Positions 23,559-34,201 of a DNA stretch of 64,000 bases are shown piece after piece. A program made the position numbers and the translations under genes. Numbering within the stretch: the stretch's first letter is position 1; every line of letters begins with the position of its first letter. Source of the DNA: Paramyrothecium sp. XJ0827 (taxonomy: Eukaryota > Ascomycota > Sordariomycetes > Hypocreales > Stachybotryaceae); the NCBI GenBank assembly GCA_020881915.1, contig JAJFPB010000001.1:1364001-1428000 (forward strand), written 5' to 3'. Below the pieces are notes generated by a model that ran no database searches, was not told the origin of the DNA, and saw only the letters and a program-made list of their open reading frames with translations.

Positions 23559-24364
23559 GCTTGGCTCTGGGGGTTGTGATTTTTATTGCGTATCAGCCCT
23601 TGATTGGGATGGAAACAAGAACAAGGCCCAAATAAAATAGGTATGATTCAAATAATCATTCAGCGTTCTTTGCAACCATTCGTTTCCTTCCACCGTCTAT
23701 TTTACCATGGTCTTATCTGACTGTGTTTGGAATGCAGCATCATTCGCCCAGCTTTTGCTGGTCTGGAAAGCAAGGTTCGGAGGATTAACTCGGGCCAGCC
23801 TCCCACAAATGCAGCCAAGAATGGTTGGCATTCAGGTGGGCGGGAGGACGGCGGTAAAAACAACTCTAAATATAATCGAGATAACACCATATTACCACCC
23901 TACCAAGCAGGATCTGCAGCCTGTTATTTGTGTGCTTACCGCTTTGCGCTCATGCGCGAGCGGCGCGCACCCAAACCTCGGGGCGCGCTACCCCGCCTGA
24001 CCTCGATAAACCACAAGACTTACAGCAGGCACAAGGTTGTACGGTTGAAGAGATTGGCTGCCAGCATGGGACTTGTGATGCTTGGGCTTTTCAGCACGTG
24101 TGGGCGGCTTTCCGATGTGTGGGCGCGCCGCAACCACACAATGGTGCACGGGTTGGGTACCCGGACCTTAGACCGCACTCGTCACGCATTGCGCAGCGTC
24201 ATCTGACGGTACGTACGGAATCCTCGGGGCAGGGGACTGCAGTCTTGGGGGCCGGGTGGGGCTTGCGATCTTGGCTGCGCTATAAACGGGCGTAACCTCC
24301 CACGAGAACAGGTGGGAGAGGGCTCTTGCGATAACCCCCAGGAATTGCTATTGCAATTGCGACA
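23559..24364. other. Intergenic, endonuclease-family gene promoter
   Basis: No gene supported. A TATA-like element (CTATAAAC) near 24279-24286 lies about 80 bases before the next start codon. The preceding 200 bases are GC-rich. Confidence 0.4.
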
Positions 24365-25285
24365 ATGCGTTCGGTAACAATGTTAATGAGCTTGTTCGGT
24401 TTCTTCAGGCTCATCCTGGCTTTGAGCCCCATCTGGGTGCAGTCGCGCGACGTTCGCCTGATCACTTACAACATCCGCTATGATGCGTCGAGTCGTGAGC
24501 CGGGCGAGCAGCCGTGGGGCGCCCGACGGCCCTTGATGATCTCACAGCTACACCATGAAACGGCCGGCCACCCCAACTCGATCTTATGCTTCCAGGAGGC
24601 CCTTCACCACCAAGTCAAAGATCTGCACGAGGGCCTCGGGGAGGACTGGACTTGGTATGGAGTCGGCCGCGATGGTGGAAAGTGGGGAGAGCACTCGCCC
24701 ATATTCTGGCGTTCGTCAGCTTGGAAGCTTCAAAAGGGCACGACCTTCTGGCTCAGCCCGACCCCCAATGTCGTCGGATCGAGAGGATGGGATGCCGCGT
24801 TGCCGCGTATCGTCACTGTCGCCGAGTTCACACACGCCAAGACCGGTGCGCCATTCGTCTTCATGTGCACGCACTTCGACCACGCAGGCCAGGTTGCGAG
24901 GGAGAAGTCGGCAGATTTCATTGTGGCAACTGCCAACCGCCTAGCTGCCGAGTGGGACGGGAGGGCGCCCGTGTTCCTGGGCGGGGACCTGAACGTCTCG
25001 CCCGACAACCAGGCGTACAAGACACTGGCGACCAAGCTCAACAATGTCAAGGACAAGGTCCCCGCTTCTTGGCGCCATGGCAACACCATGACATACACGG
25101 CCTTCACGGAAAGCCGGTCGGACGACATGCTGCTCGACCACATTTTCGTCAGGGACAGCACAGGAGTGGAGTGGAGGTCGTTCGCCGTGCCGAACTCGCG
25201 TTTCGATGACGACATCTTCATTTCCGACCACCGCCCTGTCATCGTCGACTTTAAGATTGACCTTGATTCCAAAGAGCTTAAATAA
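24365..25285 (+). CDS. Secreted endonuclease/exonuclease/phosphatase family protein
   Basis: A single-exon gene for a 306-residue protein. The first 25 or so residues form a signal peptide (MLMSLFGFFRLILALSPIW), so the protein is probably secreted. The rest is one DNase I-like EEP fold with all core motifs in order: TYNIRYD (metal-site Asn), CFQEA (metal-binding Glu), FMCTHFDHAG (His), GGDLNVSPD (Asp/Asn), LLDHIFV, and SDHRPVIVDF (catalytic Asp-His). The fold cuts phosphodiester or phosphomonoester bonds in nucleic acids, lipids or inositol phosphates. The short secreted fungal forms are often called nuclease or sphingomyelinase-like; I cannot tell the substrate. Confidence 0.87.
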   Translation: MRSVTMLMSLFGFFRLILALSPIWVQSRDVRLITYNIRYDASSREPGEQPWGARRPLMISQLHHETAGHPNSILCFQEALHHQVKDLHEGLGEDWTWYGVGRDGGKWGEHSPIFWRSSAWKLQKGTTFWLSPTPNVVGSRGWDAALPRIVTVAEFTHAKTGAPFVFMCTHFDHAGQVAREKSADFIVATANRLAAEWDGRAPVFLGGDLNVSPDNQAYKTLATKLNNVKDKVPASWRHGNTMTYTAFTESRSDDMLLDHIFVRDSTGVEWRSFAVPNSRFDDDIFISDHRPVIVDFKIDLDSKELK

Positions 25286-25948
25286 AAGGTTCAAGCATGC
25301 ATTATGTTCAACACATGAAGAAAAAAACACAAGAAGAGGCGCGTAAGCGCGCACCTGCGTGAGTTCAGGTGAAGGGCCAGGCCGGCCACCCTCACGCAGA
25401 CGCAGAGCGAAGGGTTATGCACGAGATATACTCAATATCAGTTGAGTATTGCACTCAATCTCGGGCCTAGTCGATGCACTCTGCAAGGTCCGGCTATGTT
25501 GCTTAGCTTATAAGCATGCTGGAGACAAAGGCAAGGGGATTCGTCAACTTCGGATTCAGAGAGTTCAGAAGGTATCTCACAAGGTACCCTGCTACTTGTG
25601 TTGGCTGCAGGCCTCACACGCCAAACAAGAGAAGGTTTCGCTCTCAATTCATACAGCGCGGCGTAGGATGAAAGGTGTTCTGTTCCATAGAGTTTCCCGT
25701 GCCGGACGGTGGAGACGGGGCCTCGAACGCGGCACGCACCGCGCCCACTCTTAAGTTTGGGGAAGATTGGGTCCGGGGCCGGGAAAGAATTATGAAGATT
25801 ATGAAAGTTTCCAATAAAAATAATCAAGTAGGAAATTGGCCTAGAAATCACACTACACCTGGGACAGGCACGAAATCAGGAACACTGTGTATTGACTCGT
25901 TGTCCGTGTGGAAGCATTCTGAACAAACAAAGATCTCCTTCGTCTGCT
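25286..25948. other. Convergent 3' spacer with inverted repeats
   Basis: The spacer lies between two convergent genes. It holds a GCGC-loop-GCGC hairpin near 25340-25352, a 9-bp stem CTGCGTGAG/CTCACGCAG (25355-25363 with 25391-25399) and a TACTCAA/TTGAGTA stem near 25430-25449. They could be 3' UTR structures or remains of a small element. No open frame is convincing. Confidence 0.4.
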
Positions 25949-26377
25949 TCATCCCAGAGGAGAACCCGGGTCACTTCCCTCGGGCACAGGCACCAGCGCA
26001 GACCTCACAAAAATGTGCTTGGCATTGTCCAGGGTCAATCCTTCGACGCAGCCGCCCTTGACAGACAGGTAAGGCTTCGGGCTGCCGTCCGGCAGGATGG
26101 AGCGATGCAGGATCCGCACGCCGCACGTCTTGCAAAAGTAGCACTCGAGGGTGTTGCCGGCGTCCGTCGGGCGTGTCCACTTGCCCAGCTGCTGCTGCAC
26201 GTTCTCGGGCAGCGGCCACATGCCGTCAGAGGGGAAGATGGCCGAGATGCCGAACGCTGAGGACGACTGCCTGCGACACTCGAGGCAGTGGCAGGCGTAG
26301 ACGCCGATGGGCTCGGGGCGCGAGGCGCGCATTGAGATGGTGCCGCATTGGCAGGTAATCAGGGGATTCGTCGCCAT
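25949..26377 (-). CDS. GFA / CENP-V domain zinc protein
   Basis: A single-exon gene for a 142-residue GFA-domain protein. The domain fills the whole chain and shows its Cys ligands: CQC at the start, ACHCLEC about 20 residues later and CYFCKTCG in the middle, the expected set for two zinc ions. The family is named after glutathione-dependent formaldehyde-activating enzyme, but most fungal members have no proven substrate, and the name should not be taken as function. I chose the Met at 26377 (MATNPLITCQCG) because it is next to the domain; an in-frame Met at 26401 adds eight residues. Confidence 0.85.
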   Translation of the reverse strand: MATNPLITCQCGTISMRASRPEPIGVYACHCLECRRQSSSAFGISAIFPSDGMWPLPENVQQQLGKWTRPTDAGNTLECYFCKTCGVRILHRSILPDGSPKPYLSVKGGCVEGLTLDNAKHIFVRSALVPVPEGSDPGSPLG

Positions 26378-26401
26378 GGGAGAGGTGCGCTTGCTGGTCA
26401 A

Positions 26402-27277
26402 ACGGTGCCTGCGATAACCGCGGTGGTGATGCTGTCAGGTTGGAGTGACGGGGCGAATGTGAGTGAGACGGTTTGCGTCCTTACGATGGGCACAGTCAGC
26501 TGGAATCTGTCTCGTTGCGAGCCTTCAAGCCTGAGATGACGATCGTCCTGGGCGTATCACTCTCTGAACTTCAGGAGTAGTTCGCCAACAATCGGTCAGA
26601 GGAGTCGAAGAGCCCAGATCTCCAATCTAATCATACGAAGGGCGCATCCCCTCACGTCCGTAGTCAAGGCGGTCCTGATTGGTCCTTGAGCGAAGCCATT
26701 GCGGCACAGCACAATCCTACTTATGGCCACATCTGTTTGGAGCAACCTCGGCTCGTATCCCCCTTCTCATATCGCGTACGCCTAGATCGTGGTCGCTGGT
26801 CTACGAAGAATGCTGGGGTTTGTGGCCACCTCCGTCATACGGCACCTACAGGTAGACAGGGCGGGCACCACGGTCTCACGCTGGACTTCAAGCTTGAAGC
26901 CAATGGCCGGTTAACCACGCCACACAAGCTGGACTGTGGCCCGCCACTCACATAGCATGGGTTTCCATAGAAAAACCAGTGAACATCTGCTAACTTCTGA
27001 AAGAGACAATGCTTTTCTTGTGGCCGAAAGTGCATTCATTAGAATCAAATGCCCATTTAAGCATGAATGCATAATGCATGAACCTACCCTATATCAAGTA
27101 GTCAATCTACATGTCGTCTTGGACAAGCGGCCAAGCATCATGTGAAAATTCAAGATGACGTAATGTGATTTGGGTGAAACCCGTGCTGCAAACCACCAGC
27201 ACACGCGTTCACCAACGAAGGCAGCAACTTCACTGCCACCTCACCTGTCTCCTACTATCACAGCACAAGCATCTTCA
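26402..27277. other. Intergenic between divergent genes
   Basis: Divergent promoter region of the GFA gene (left) and the EI24-type gene (right). No gene or RNA recognised; the 26,960-27,160 part is A/T-rich. Confidence 0.45.
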
Positions 27278-28229
27278 ATGTCCTCAAATCACGTAACCGA
27301 TGGGCCTCACCGCCCACGCTGGCAGGTTGACTCCCTCCCACCGTCCATCGGTCGTCCCATCCTCTACCTAAAGCGCGCCGGCATCGCGGCCTCGTATCCT
27401 CTCCGCGGCATCTGGTATTTCTTGCGCAGCCGCGAGTTCTGGCCCTTGTTCCTCGGCAGGCTCCTGCCACTATCCCTGATATCGCTCCTAGTATACCTGA
27501 TATTGTTCACGTTTGCGTTCCTGCCGCAGTTTGCCTTCCTCGCCATTTTCCAAGGCTGGGGTGCCTGGGTCAACGCCGTGGTTCTCGTTCTCGGCGAGGG
27601 CTTGGTCATCATCCAGGGCCTGTTCGAAGGTTTCTTCGTCGACGAGTGTCGCGTCGATGTTTTTGACGTAAGCTTGACCCCCCAAAACATGGTAGCCCCG
27701 CGAGCTTGTTCTAACTCAAGGTCTGCACCTACAGGCGACGCTTATCAAGCTTTCCATGACGGACCTCGTTGCGCCGCACCGCGTCCTCTATCCCGATGCC
27801 CCCACCGCCGTCAAGAGCTTGGGCAAGCCAACCAGTCCCGCCATCTTCACGCCATGGAGCGTGATCCAGATCGTCGAGCTGATTGTTTTCCTTCCCCTCA
27901 ACCTGGTGCCGATTGTCGGCACCCCAGCCTTCATCATCATCACAGGCACCAGACTAGGAAAGCTAACCCACTACCGGTGGTTTCAACTTCGCGGCCTATC
28001 CAAGAAGGAGGCCAAGCAGGAAGCCAGCAAATTGACATGGGAGTACGTCTGGTTCGGGACGGTAGCAATGATCCTCGAATTGATCCCGGTGCTGTCCTTC
28101 TTCTTCCTTCTAACCACCACTACCGGATCAGCCATGTGGGTTGCGGACCTGGAGAAGAAACACAGGAGACGACTGGCTGAGGGCCAAGATAGCGAGCCTG
28201 TGCCTCCTCCTTACTCGGATACTGTATAA
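27278..28229 (+). CDS. EI24-domain / outer spore wall-type membrane protein
   Basis: A 294-residue integral membrane protein in two exons (27278-27667 and 27735-28229; 67-bp intron, phase 0, CTACAG acceptor). At least four long hydrophobic segments are visible: LLPLSLISLLVYLILFTFAF, WVNAVVLVLGEGLVII, IVELIVFLPLNLVPIVGTPA and MILELIPVLSFFFLL. The layout, with YPLRGIWYFLRSREFWPL before the first segment and a FVDECRVDVFDATLIKL stretch in the middle, matches the EI24 family, which includes yeast Lds and Rrt8 lipid-droplet/spore-wall proteins. Function is not established. The C-terminus ends in PPPYSDTV, a PPxY motif for WW-domain ubiquitin ligases. Met at 27278 is preferred; an upstream in-frame Met at 27170 adds a polar leader. 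Confidence 0.78.
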
Positions 28230-29328
28230 GCCAATGATAGACGACGAGCAATTGATCAAATCAACCTTTCAAGCTTATTTCGATGCTTGAGTCAAATTAT
28301 CACCTTTGTGTTCGACCATACTGCATATTCCCCGTCGGCCGTGTCACTGAGTTGAGCGCCAAAGCCCCGAGGCTCACAGCGACGACTGCGAGGTAGTGCT
28401 TGTGATTTCACATGAGGTTAGCAGCAGATTTTGATGAAGCTCCATTGGTACTAGAATCCCTAATGAATCTTTCAGATGTATGTCGCAATGGCCCAAAAAT
28501 AAGGCTGCGCGCCTACCTGCATGCTACTAGTCTAGCCCGTGTCCATAGGTCTGCCGCACCAAGGCTAGGAAAGGCTGTAATCTGATGCTTTCGCCCAAGA
28601 TGACCACAACAATCCAAGCTGTGGGACACATCTGCGTCATGCGAAAGGGCCAGACCATACTCTATCCTCTGGTCCTCGCACCAAAAGCCAGCCATCACAA
28701 GATGCAGACAGAAGTTGAGAGGGTGGATGCATGGAACCATTGCAGATGAGCCGCCGCGACGCACACCCTTAGCGTGAGGTTGTCTAGCCATTGTTCCTAT
28801 TACCGATCGCAACTGTCGAGATACCACGACGCGTCCATCTGGAGATGTATAGGCCGACCTCATAGACTGCGCATTCGACGTGTGCATCCCCAGAGCCTCA
28901 ATCTCCCACGAGTACTGCGTCCGTACTTCCCATGTCTCAAATACGATAGATGCCGCAACGTGCCTCGTTGTCTTTTGACGGCGTCAACTCAACATCCCAG
29001 CCTCGTATTTTGATCAACATGTGCTCAGAGTAGGCTGAATCGAGGGTTTGCTTCACAACATGCAGCGCGTCGAAGCCCAATCGCCGCAACAGCCGAGAAG
29101 CTCTTAAGGCCGCGTCTTCCCACCGGATGGCTTCGTGATCTTTTCGTTTCTTTTCCTTCGAAGGACACCCGGCCTCTCGTTCCAACCTCTGTGTTCCTAG
29201 TCGTTCGCTAGCCTGCAGTGCCAAGCTGCGCAGGAATTGCTTCCTTTCTACTTCGGGCTGCACGCACAAAGCACATTGTTGGCATTGGCGCAGTACCCGC
29301 TACCCTCGTTTAGAAGAGCACAACGAAG
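28230..29328. other. Intergenic, mucin-like gene promoter
   Basis: I see no gene I can support. A 110-codon frame on the minus strand (28937-29269) is rich in charged residues but has no recognisable domain and begins with a non-ATG codon. Confidence 0.4.
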
Positions 29329-32300
29329 ATGCATTCACGTGCATCTGTCAGGGCTCTGTTAGCCGCTGGCCTGCTAGGCCAGGTAGATGCCGGTATTGTT
29401 CCCCGCGTGGCGTAAGTCTCACAGGATGCTCATTCCGGCTAGAGATATACAGTGTTCTAATCCTCCATCATAGAACTCAAGCTGGCAGTCCTAGCCAGAC
29501 CAACGCTGGCGGCAATGCAGCTCAACAGAGCAAAGTGCCTCCTCCGGCTGGGAACCTTGAGGGAAACCCATATGGCCCCTACCCTCCTGGACCGTATGGC
29601 AACTACCCCGGTAATGACTACGAAGACTTTTATGGCGGTAATCAAGCTGGCGGTTACCCTCCTGCCAACCTGAACGCTGCAAACCGTCATGGCGGCTGGC
29701 CCCGGCCTCCTCCTTGGTGGAACCCCAATCCCGGCACTTGCCCGGCTCCCGTAACCATCACGGTTACCGTGACCCCAACTCCTCACCACACCACAACCAG
29801 CAAGACGAAGCATCCTCACACCACGACGACCCATACCACAACCACGCCTAGCGGCGGTGAGTCAAGCGCAGTCTGCCCCCCGTGCAATCCCACAACCACT
29901 TCTGACACCACGTCAACTCAAGGTACAACGAAGACGACCACCACGACGAAGGCTGGCACGACAACCACCAAGGGGCAGACGACCACAACCACCAAGGCTG
30001 GCACGACGACCACCAAGGGCCAGGAAACCACGACTACGAAGGCTGGCACTACGACGACCACCAAGGCTGGCACGACAACCACCAAGGGCCAGGAAACCAC
30101 GACTACGAAGGTCAGCACGACCACCAAGGGACAGGACACCACGACCACTAAGGCTGGCACCACAACCACCACCAAGGGTGCTGAGACCACAACAACTAAG
30201 GCTGGCACCACGACAACCACCAAGGGTGCTGAGACCACGACAACTAAGGCTGGCACCACGACCACCACCAAGGCTGGCACCACGACCACCACCAAGGGTG
30301 CTGAGACCACAACAACTAAGGCTGGCACAACAACCACCAAGGGACAGGACACCACAACTACGAAGGCTGGCACCACGACCACCACCAAGGGTGCTGAGAC
30401 CACGACAACTAAGGCTGGCACCACGACAACCACCAAGGGTGCTGAGACCACGACAACTAAGGCTGGCACCACGACAACCACCAAGGGTGCTGAGACCACA
30501 ACAACTAAGGCTGGCACCACGACCACCACCAAGGCTGGCACCACGACCACCACCAAGGGTGCTGAGACCACAACAACTAAGGCTGGCACAACAACCACCA
30601 AGGGACAGGACACCACAACTACGAAGGCTGGCACCACGACCACCACCAAGGGTGCTGAGACTACAACCACGAAGGCTGGTACGACAACCACCAAGGGACA
30701 GGACACCACAACTACGAAGGCTGGCACCACGACCACCACCAAGGGTGCTGAGACCACCACCACGAAGGCTGGTACGACAACCACCAAGGGACAGGACACC
30801 ACAACTACGAAGGTCAGCACGACCACCAAGGGCCAGGACACCACAACTACGAAGGCTGGCACCACGACCACCACCAAGGGTGCTGAGACTACAACCACGA
30901 AGGCTGGTACGACAACCACCAAGGGACAGGATACCACAACTACGAAGGCTGGCACCACGACCACCACCAAGGGTGCTGAGACCACAACCACGAAGGCTGG
31001 TACAACAACCACCAAGGGCCAGGACACCACAACTACGAAGGCTGGCACTACGACAACAACTAAGGGTGCTGATACTACAACGACTAAGGCCACCACAACC
31101 ACCAAGGGTGCTGAGACCACAACAACTAAGGGTGCTGATACAACAACCACCAAGGCCGGTACCACAACAACAACTAAGGGTGCCGAAACTACGACGACCA
31201 AGGCGACCACAACCACCAAGGGTGCTGACACCACAACTATGGGCCCCGAGACGACCAAGGGCACTACAACAACCAAAGGTGCTGATACGACAACCAAGGC
31301 GACCACTACTACCAAGGGTGCTGATACCACAACTAAGGCCGATACAACTACGAAAGGCACTACCACCACTAAGGGTGCTGATACTACGACCAAGGCTGAT
31401 ACAACTACGAAAGGCACTACCACCACTAAGGGTGCTGATACGACAACCAAGGCGACCACTACCACCAAGGGTGCTGATACGACAACCAAGGCGACCACTA
31501 CTACCAAGGGTGCTGATACCACAACTAAGGCCGATACAACTACGAAAGGCACTACCACCACTAAGGGTGCTGATACGACAACCAAGGCGACCACTACCAC
31601 CAAGGGTGCTGATACGACAACCAAAGCAACTACTACCACCAAGGGTGCTGATACCACAACCAAGGTCGATACAACTACGAAGGGCACCACAACAACCAAG
31701 GGCGCGGAGACCACTACCACCAAGGCTGATACGACGACTAAGGCCACCACAACAACAAAGGGTGCTGATACGACAACCAAGGTCACTACGACCAAGGGTG
31801 CTGATACTACAACCACCAAGGCAGACACGACCACAAAGGCCACCACGACAACCAAGGGCTCTGAGACGACAACCACGAAGGGCGCTGACACCACGACCAC
31901 AAAGGCCACCACGACAACTAAGGGTGCTGAAACCACAACCACTAAGGGTGCTGACACCACGACTAAGGCCACAACCACCAAGGGCTCTGAGACGACAACC
32001 ACCAAGGGCGCTGACACCACGACCAAGGCTACAACAACCAAGGGCTCTGAGACGACAACCACGAAGGGTGCTGACACCACGACCAAGGCCACAACAACAA
32101 CCAAGGGCGCTGACACCACGACCAAGGCTACAACAACTACCAAGGGCTCTGAGACGACAACCACCAAGGGTGCTGAGACGACAACCAAGGGTACCACAAC
32201 CACCAAGGGTGCTGAAACCACCACAACCAAGGGTACTACAACTACTAAGGGCGCGGAGACTACTACAACCAAGGGTGCTGAGACCACGACCACGAAGGGA

Positions 32301-33574
32301 TCTGATACCACAACCAAGGGCACCACAACTACTAAGGGTGCTGAAACCACCACAACCAAGGGTGCTGAGACGACAACCAAGGGTACTACAACTACTAAGG
32401 GCACGGAGACTACTACAACCAAGGGTGCCGATACCACAACCAAGGGTGCTGAGACGACAACCAAGGGTACTACAACTACTAAGGGCGCGGAGACTACTAC
32501 AACCAAGGGTGCCGATACCACAACCAAGGTCACGACAACAACCAAGGGTGCTGAAACTACCACAACCAAGGCTCCAGGAACCACTACCACCACGGACATG
32601 CGCCCTGAGACGCTGACGACCACCAAAAGGACTGGCAGTACCAGTGCCACCACGACTACCAAGCACCATCATCACACCACGACTACCAAGCATCATCATC
32701 ACACTACCACAACCGCCAAGCACACGACTACCGCTCCTCCTGTGCCAGATCCTTGCGTGGTCCCCGTCACCTTGGGCAACGGCAAGGTCCAGACCTGCAC
32801 CATCCAGATCAGCATTGGCCGCGATGGCAAGCCCACCCCTATCCTTAAAACCGTTGTCGTTCCAGCCACGACGACAACTTCCTCCAAGGTAGCCAACAAG
32901 CAGGCGCAGTTCGCTGCCGCCGCCGTCGCCCCTGAGACAACATCCAAGGTGTTCATGAGCCACACCACGACCTGGACGGTCAACTTCCCCATCTCGACCA
33001 TGCACCGTGTCACCATCACCCCCACGATCCCTCTCGCCGCCGCGACCCTGCCGATTGAGGTCCACCCTTACGACCCAACTCTCGATAAGAGGGACGTCAT
33101 CGAGGAACGGTTCGTACGAAGGGACACCGCCTAACATTGAACGCAACTGACGTTGACAGGTAGTTCGGGCAAGGCCCCAATCGATGAAAAGAAGAAGCCG
33201 TCTTTGACGACTGGCACCGTGACCGTTACAACGACGGGACCGGCCGGGGCGACCAAGACTGCCTCCAAGGGCAAGGGTGACAAGAAGGGAAAAGGCAAGG
33301 GAAAGGAGGATAAGAAGAACAAGGGAAAGGGCAAGGGAAAAGAGGGAGACAAGGGCAAAGAAAAGCACAAAAAGCCACATTCTGGAGCAGTTGGAGGTGG
33401 TCCGGACTGGGATCCCAAAGACGTGAGTGGTCAGCGAGTACCTTTGAACGGAAAACCCTTTACTGACTGATGTGACAGTTCCTGTCCCGTCTGCATAAGA
33501 AGCCTGCGAAGATTGCGAAGCTTGGGAGGCCTGCGAAGCCTACCAAGACCGCGAAGCCTACCAAGTCCTCGTAA
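29329..33574 (+). CDS. Giant secreted Thr/Lys-repeat mucin-like protein
   Basis: Predicted 1,357 residues in four exons: 29329-29411, 29474-33109, 33164-33422 and 33479-33574; all phases fit. Residues 1-22 are a signal peptide (MHSRASVRALLAAGLLG...). Then come a Pro/Gly/Tyr/Asn-rich part (YGPYPPGPYGNYPGNDYEDFYGG region) and a small CP/PC part. About 880 residues of Thr-Lys-Gly repeats follow, with the units AGTTTTTKGAETTTTK and AGTTTTKGQDTTTTK in the first half and shorter KGADTTTK/ATTTTKGAD units in the second. After that come two KHHHHTTTT units, a non-repeat domain (DPCVVPVTLGNG to TLDKR) and a Lys/Gly-rich tail. The Thr runs are almost certainly O-mannosylated, so a cell-wall or secreted mucin is likely. 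No GPI signal is seen. The third exon junction (GTTCGT donor) is weak; read through, the protein stops at 33134. Confidence 0.75.
29922..32570 (+). repeat. Thr-Lys-Gly coding tandem repeat
   Basis: In-frame minisatellite with 45- and 48-bp units in the first half and 39-bp-type units in the second. The codons used are nearly all ACN, AAG, GGN, GCN, GAN. The repeat has no stop in several other frames, which creates large false open frames on both strands. Confidence 0.95.
30241..30660 (+). repeat. Recent 261-bp-spaced duplication inside the repeat
   Basis: The 159 bases 30241-30399 are identical to 30502-30660, while other units differ by synonymous changes. The spacing is 261 bp (87 codons), so the frame is kept. 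This points to a recent slip or unequal exchange. Confidence 0.85.
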
Positions 33575-34201
33575 TCGCATGGCAGCGTGACAACCGAACC
33601 TTGAACACAAATTGCCAGAAAAGCTATAGTAGTAATTTCTAATCATTTATTAAATTTCCTTCTCGGTGCTCACGTGGCCACAAGTAGGAGAGGTGTACAT
33701 GTACTTTGCGCGCACGAGTCGTGAGGCGTGTGCTGAATAGTGCTCGGTAGACCTTCTGAAACTACCTGGCTGGAATATCACCCGAGTAGGTGAGACTAGG
33801 ATGGAAACGGTTTCGTATTTAAGTTACCCCACTTGATCGTTTTCATATCCTTCAACGGCTGCCATTGCCCGTGGGATGTCCCTCGGCGTAGCTGTAGTTG
33901 AGCTTAAGAGTCATGTGCATGGCTGAGCGTCGCCGCCACAAACCCACCCCACGCACCCACTTTTTGCCGTCGGGTAACTCCACCCGCGGGACCGGCAGCT
34001 TGGGCCCTCGGAAGTTGTCCCTTCTCCACCTCCTACACCTCCTAAGGTACACCTCCTCCACCTCCTCGGTGTGTACCACGTAGCAAACAGCATCTTGCTT
34101 TGGACTGTCCAGGCGTTCAGTGGGGAGTTGACGACTGCAACTCCACCAAGGAAACGGTAATTCGCCCGGTCTGCTACTTGCTTTCTCTCCCTGGGCCAGC
34201 C
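33575..34201. other. Intergenic, peptidase promoter
   Basis: No gene. There is a short CACCTCCT-type repeat tract near 34022-34066 with one GGTAC motif inside it. The peptidase leader follows. Confidence 0.45.

Noticed and set aside
29857..33380. Very long extra open frames (about 900-1,150 codons) in the mucin repeat, on + and on - strand
   Set aside because: They are shadows. The repeated codons ACN/AAG/GGN/GCN contain no stops in other frames; the translations are low-complexity (Pro/Arg/Leu, Cys/Gly/Leu or Val runs) with no start context or domain.
34100..34201. Upstream start for the TAP-type peptidase
   Set aside because: It would place 34 residues ahead of a clear signal peptide, so the Met at 34202 was chosen.
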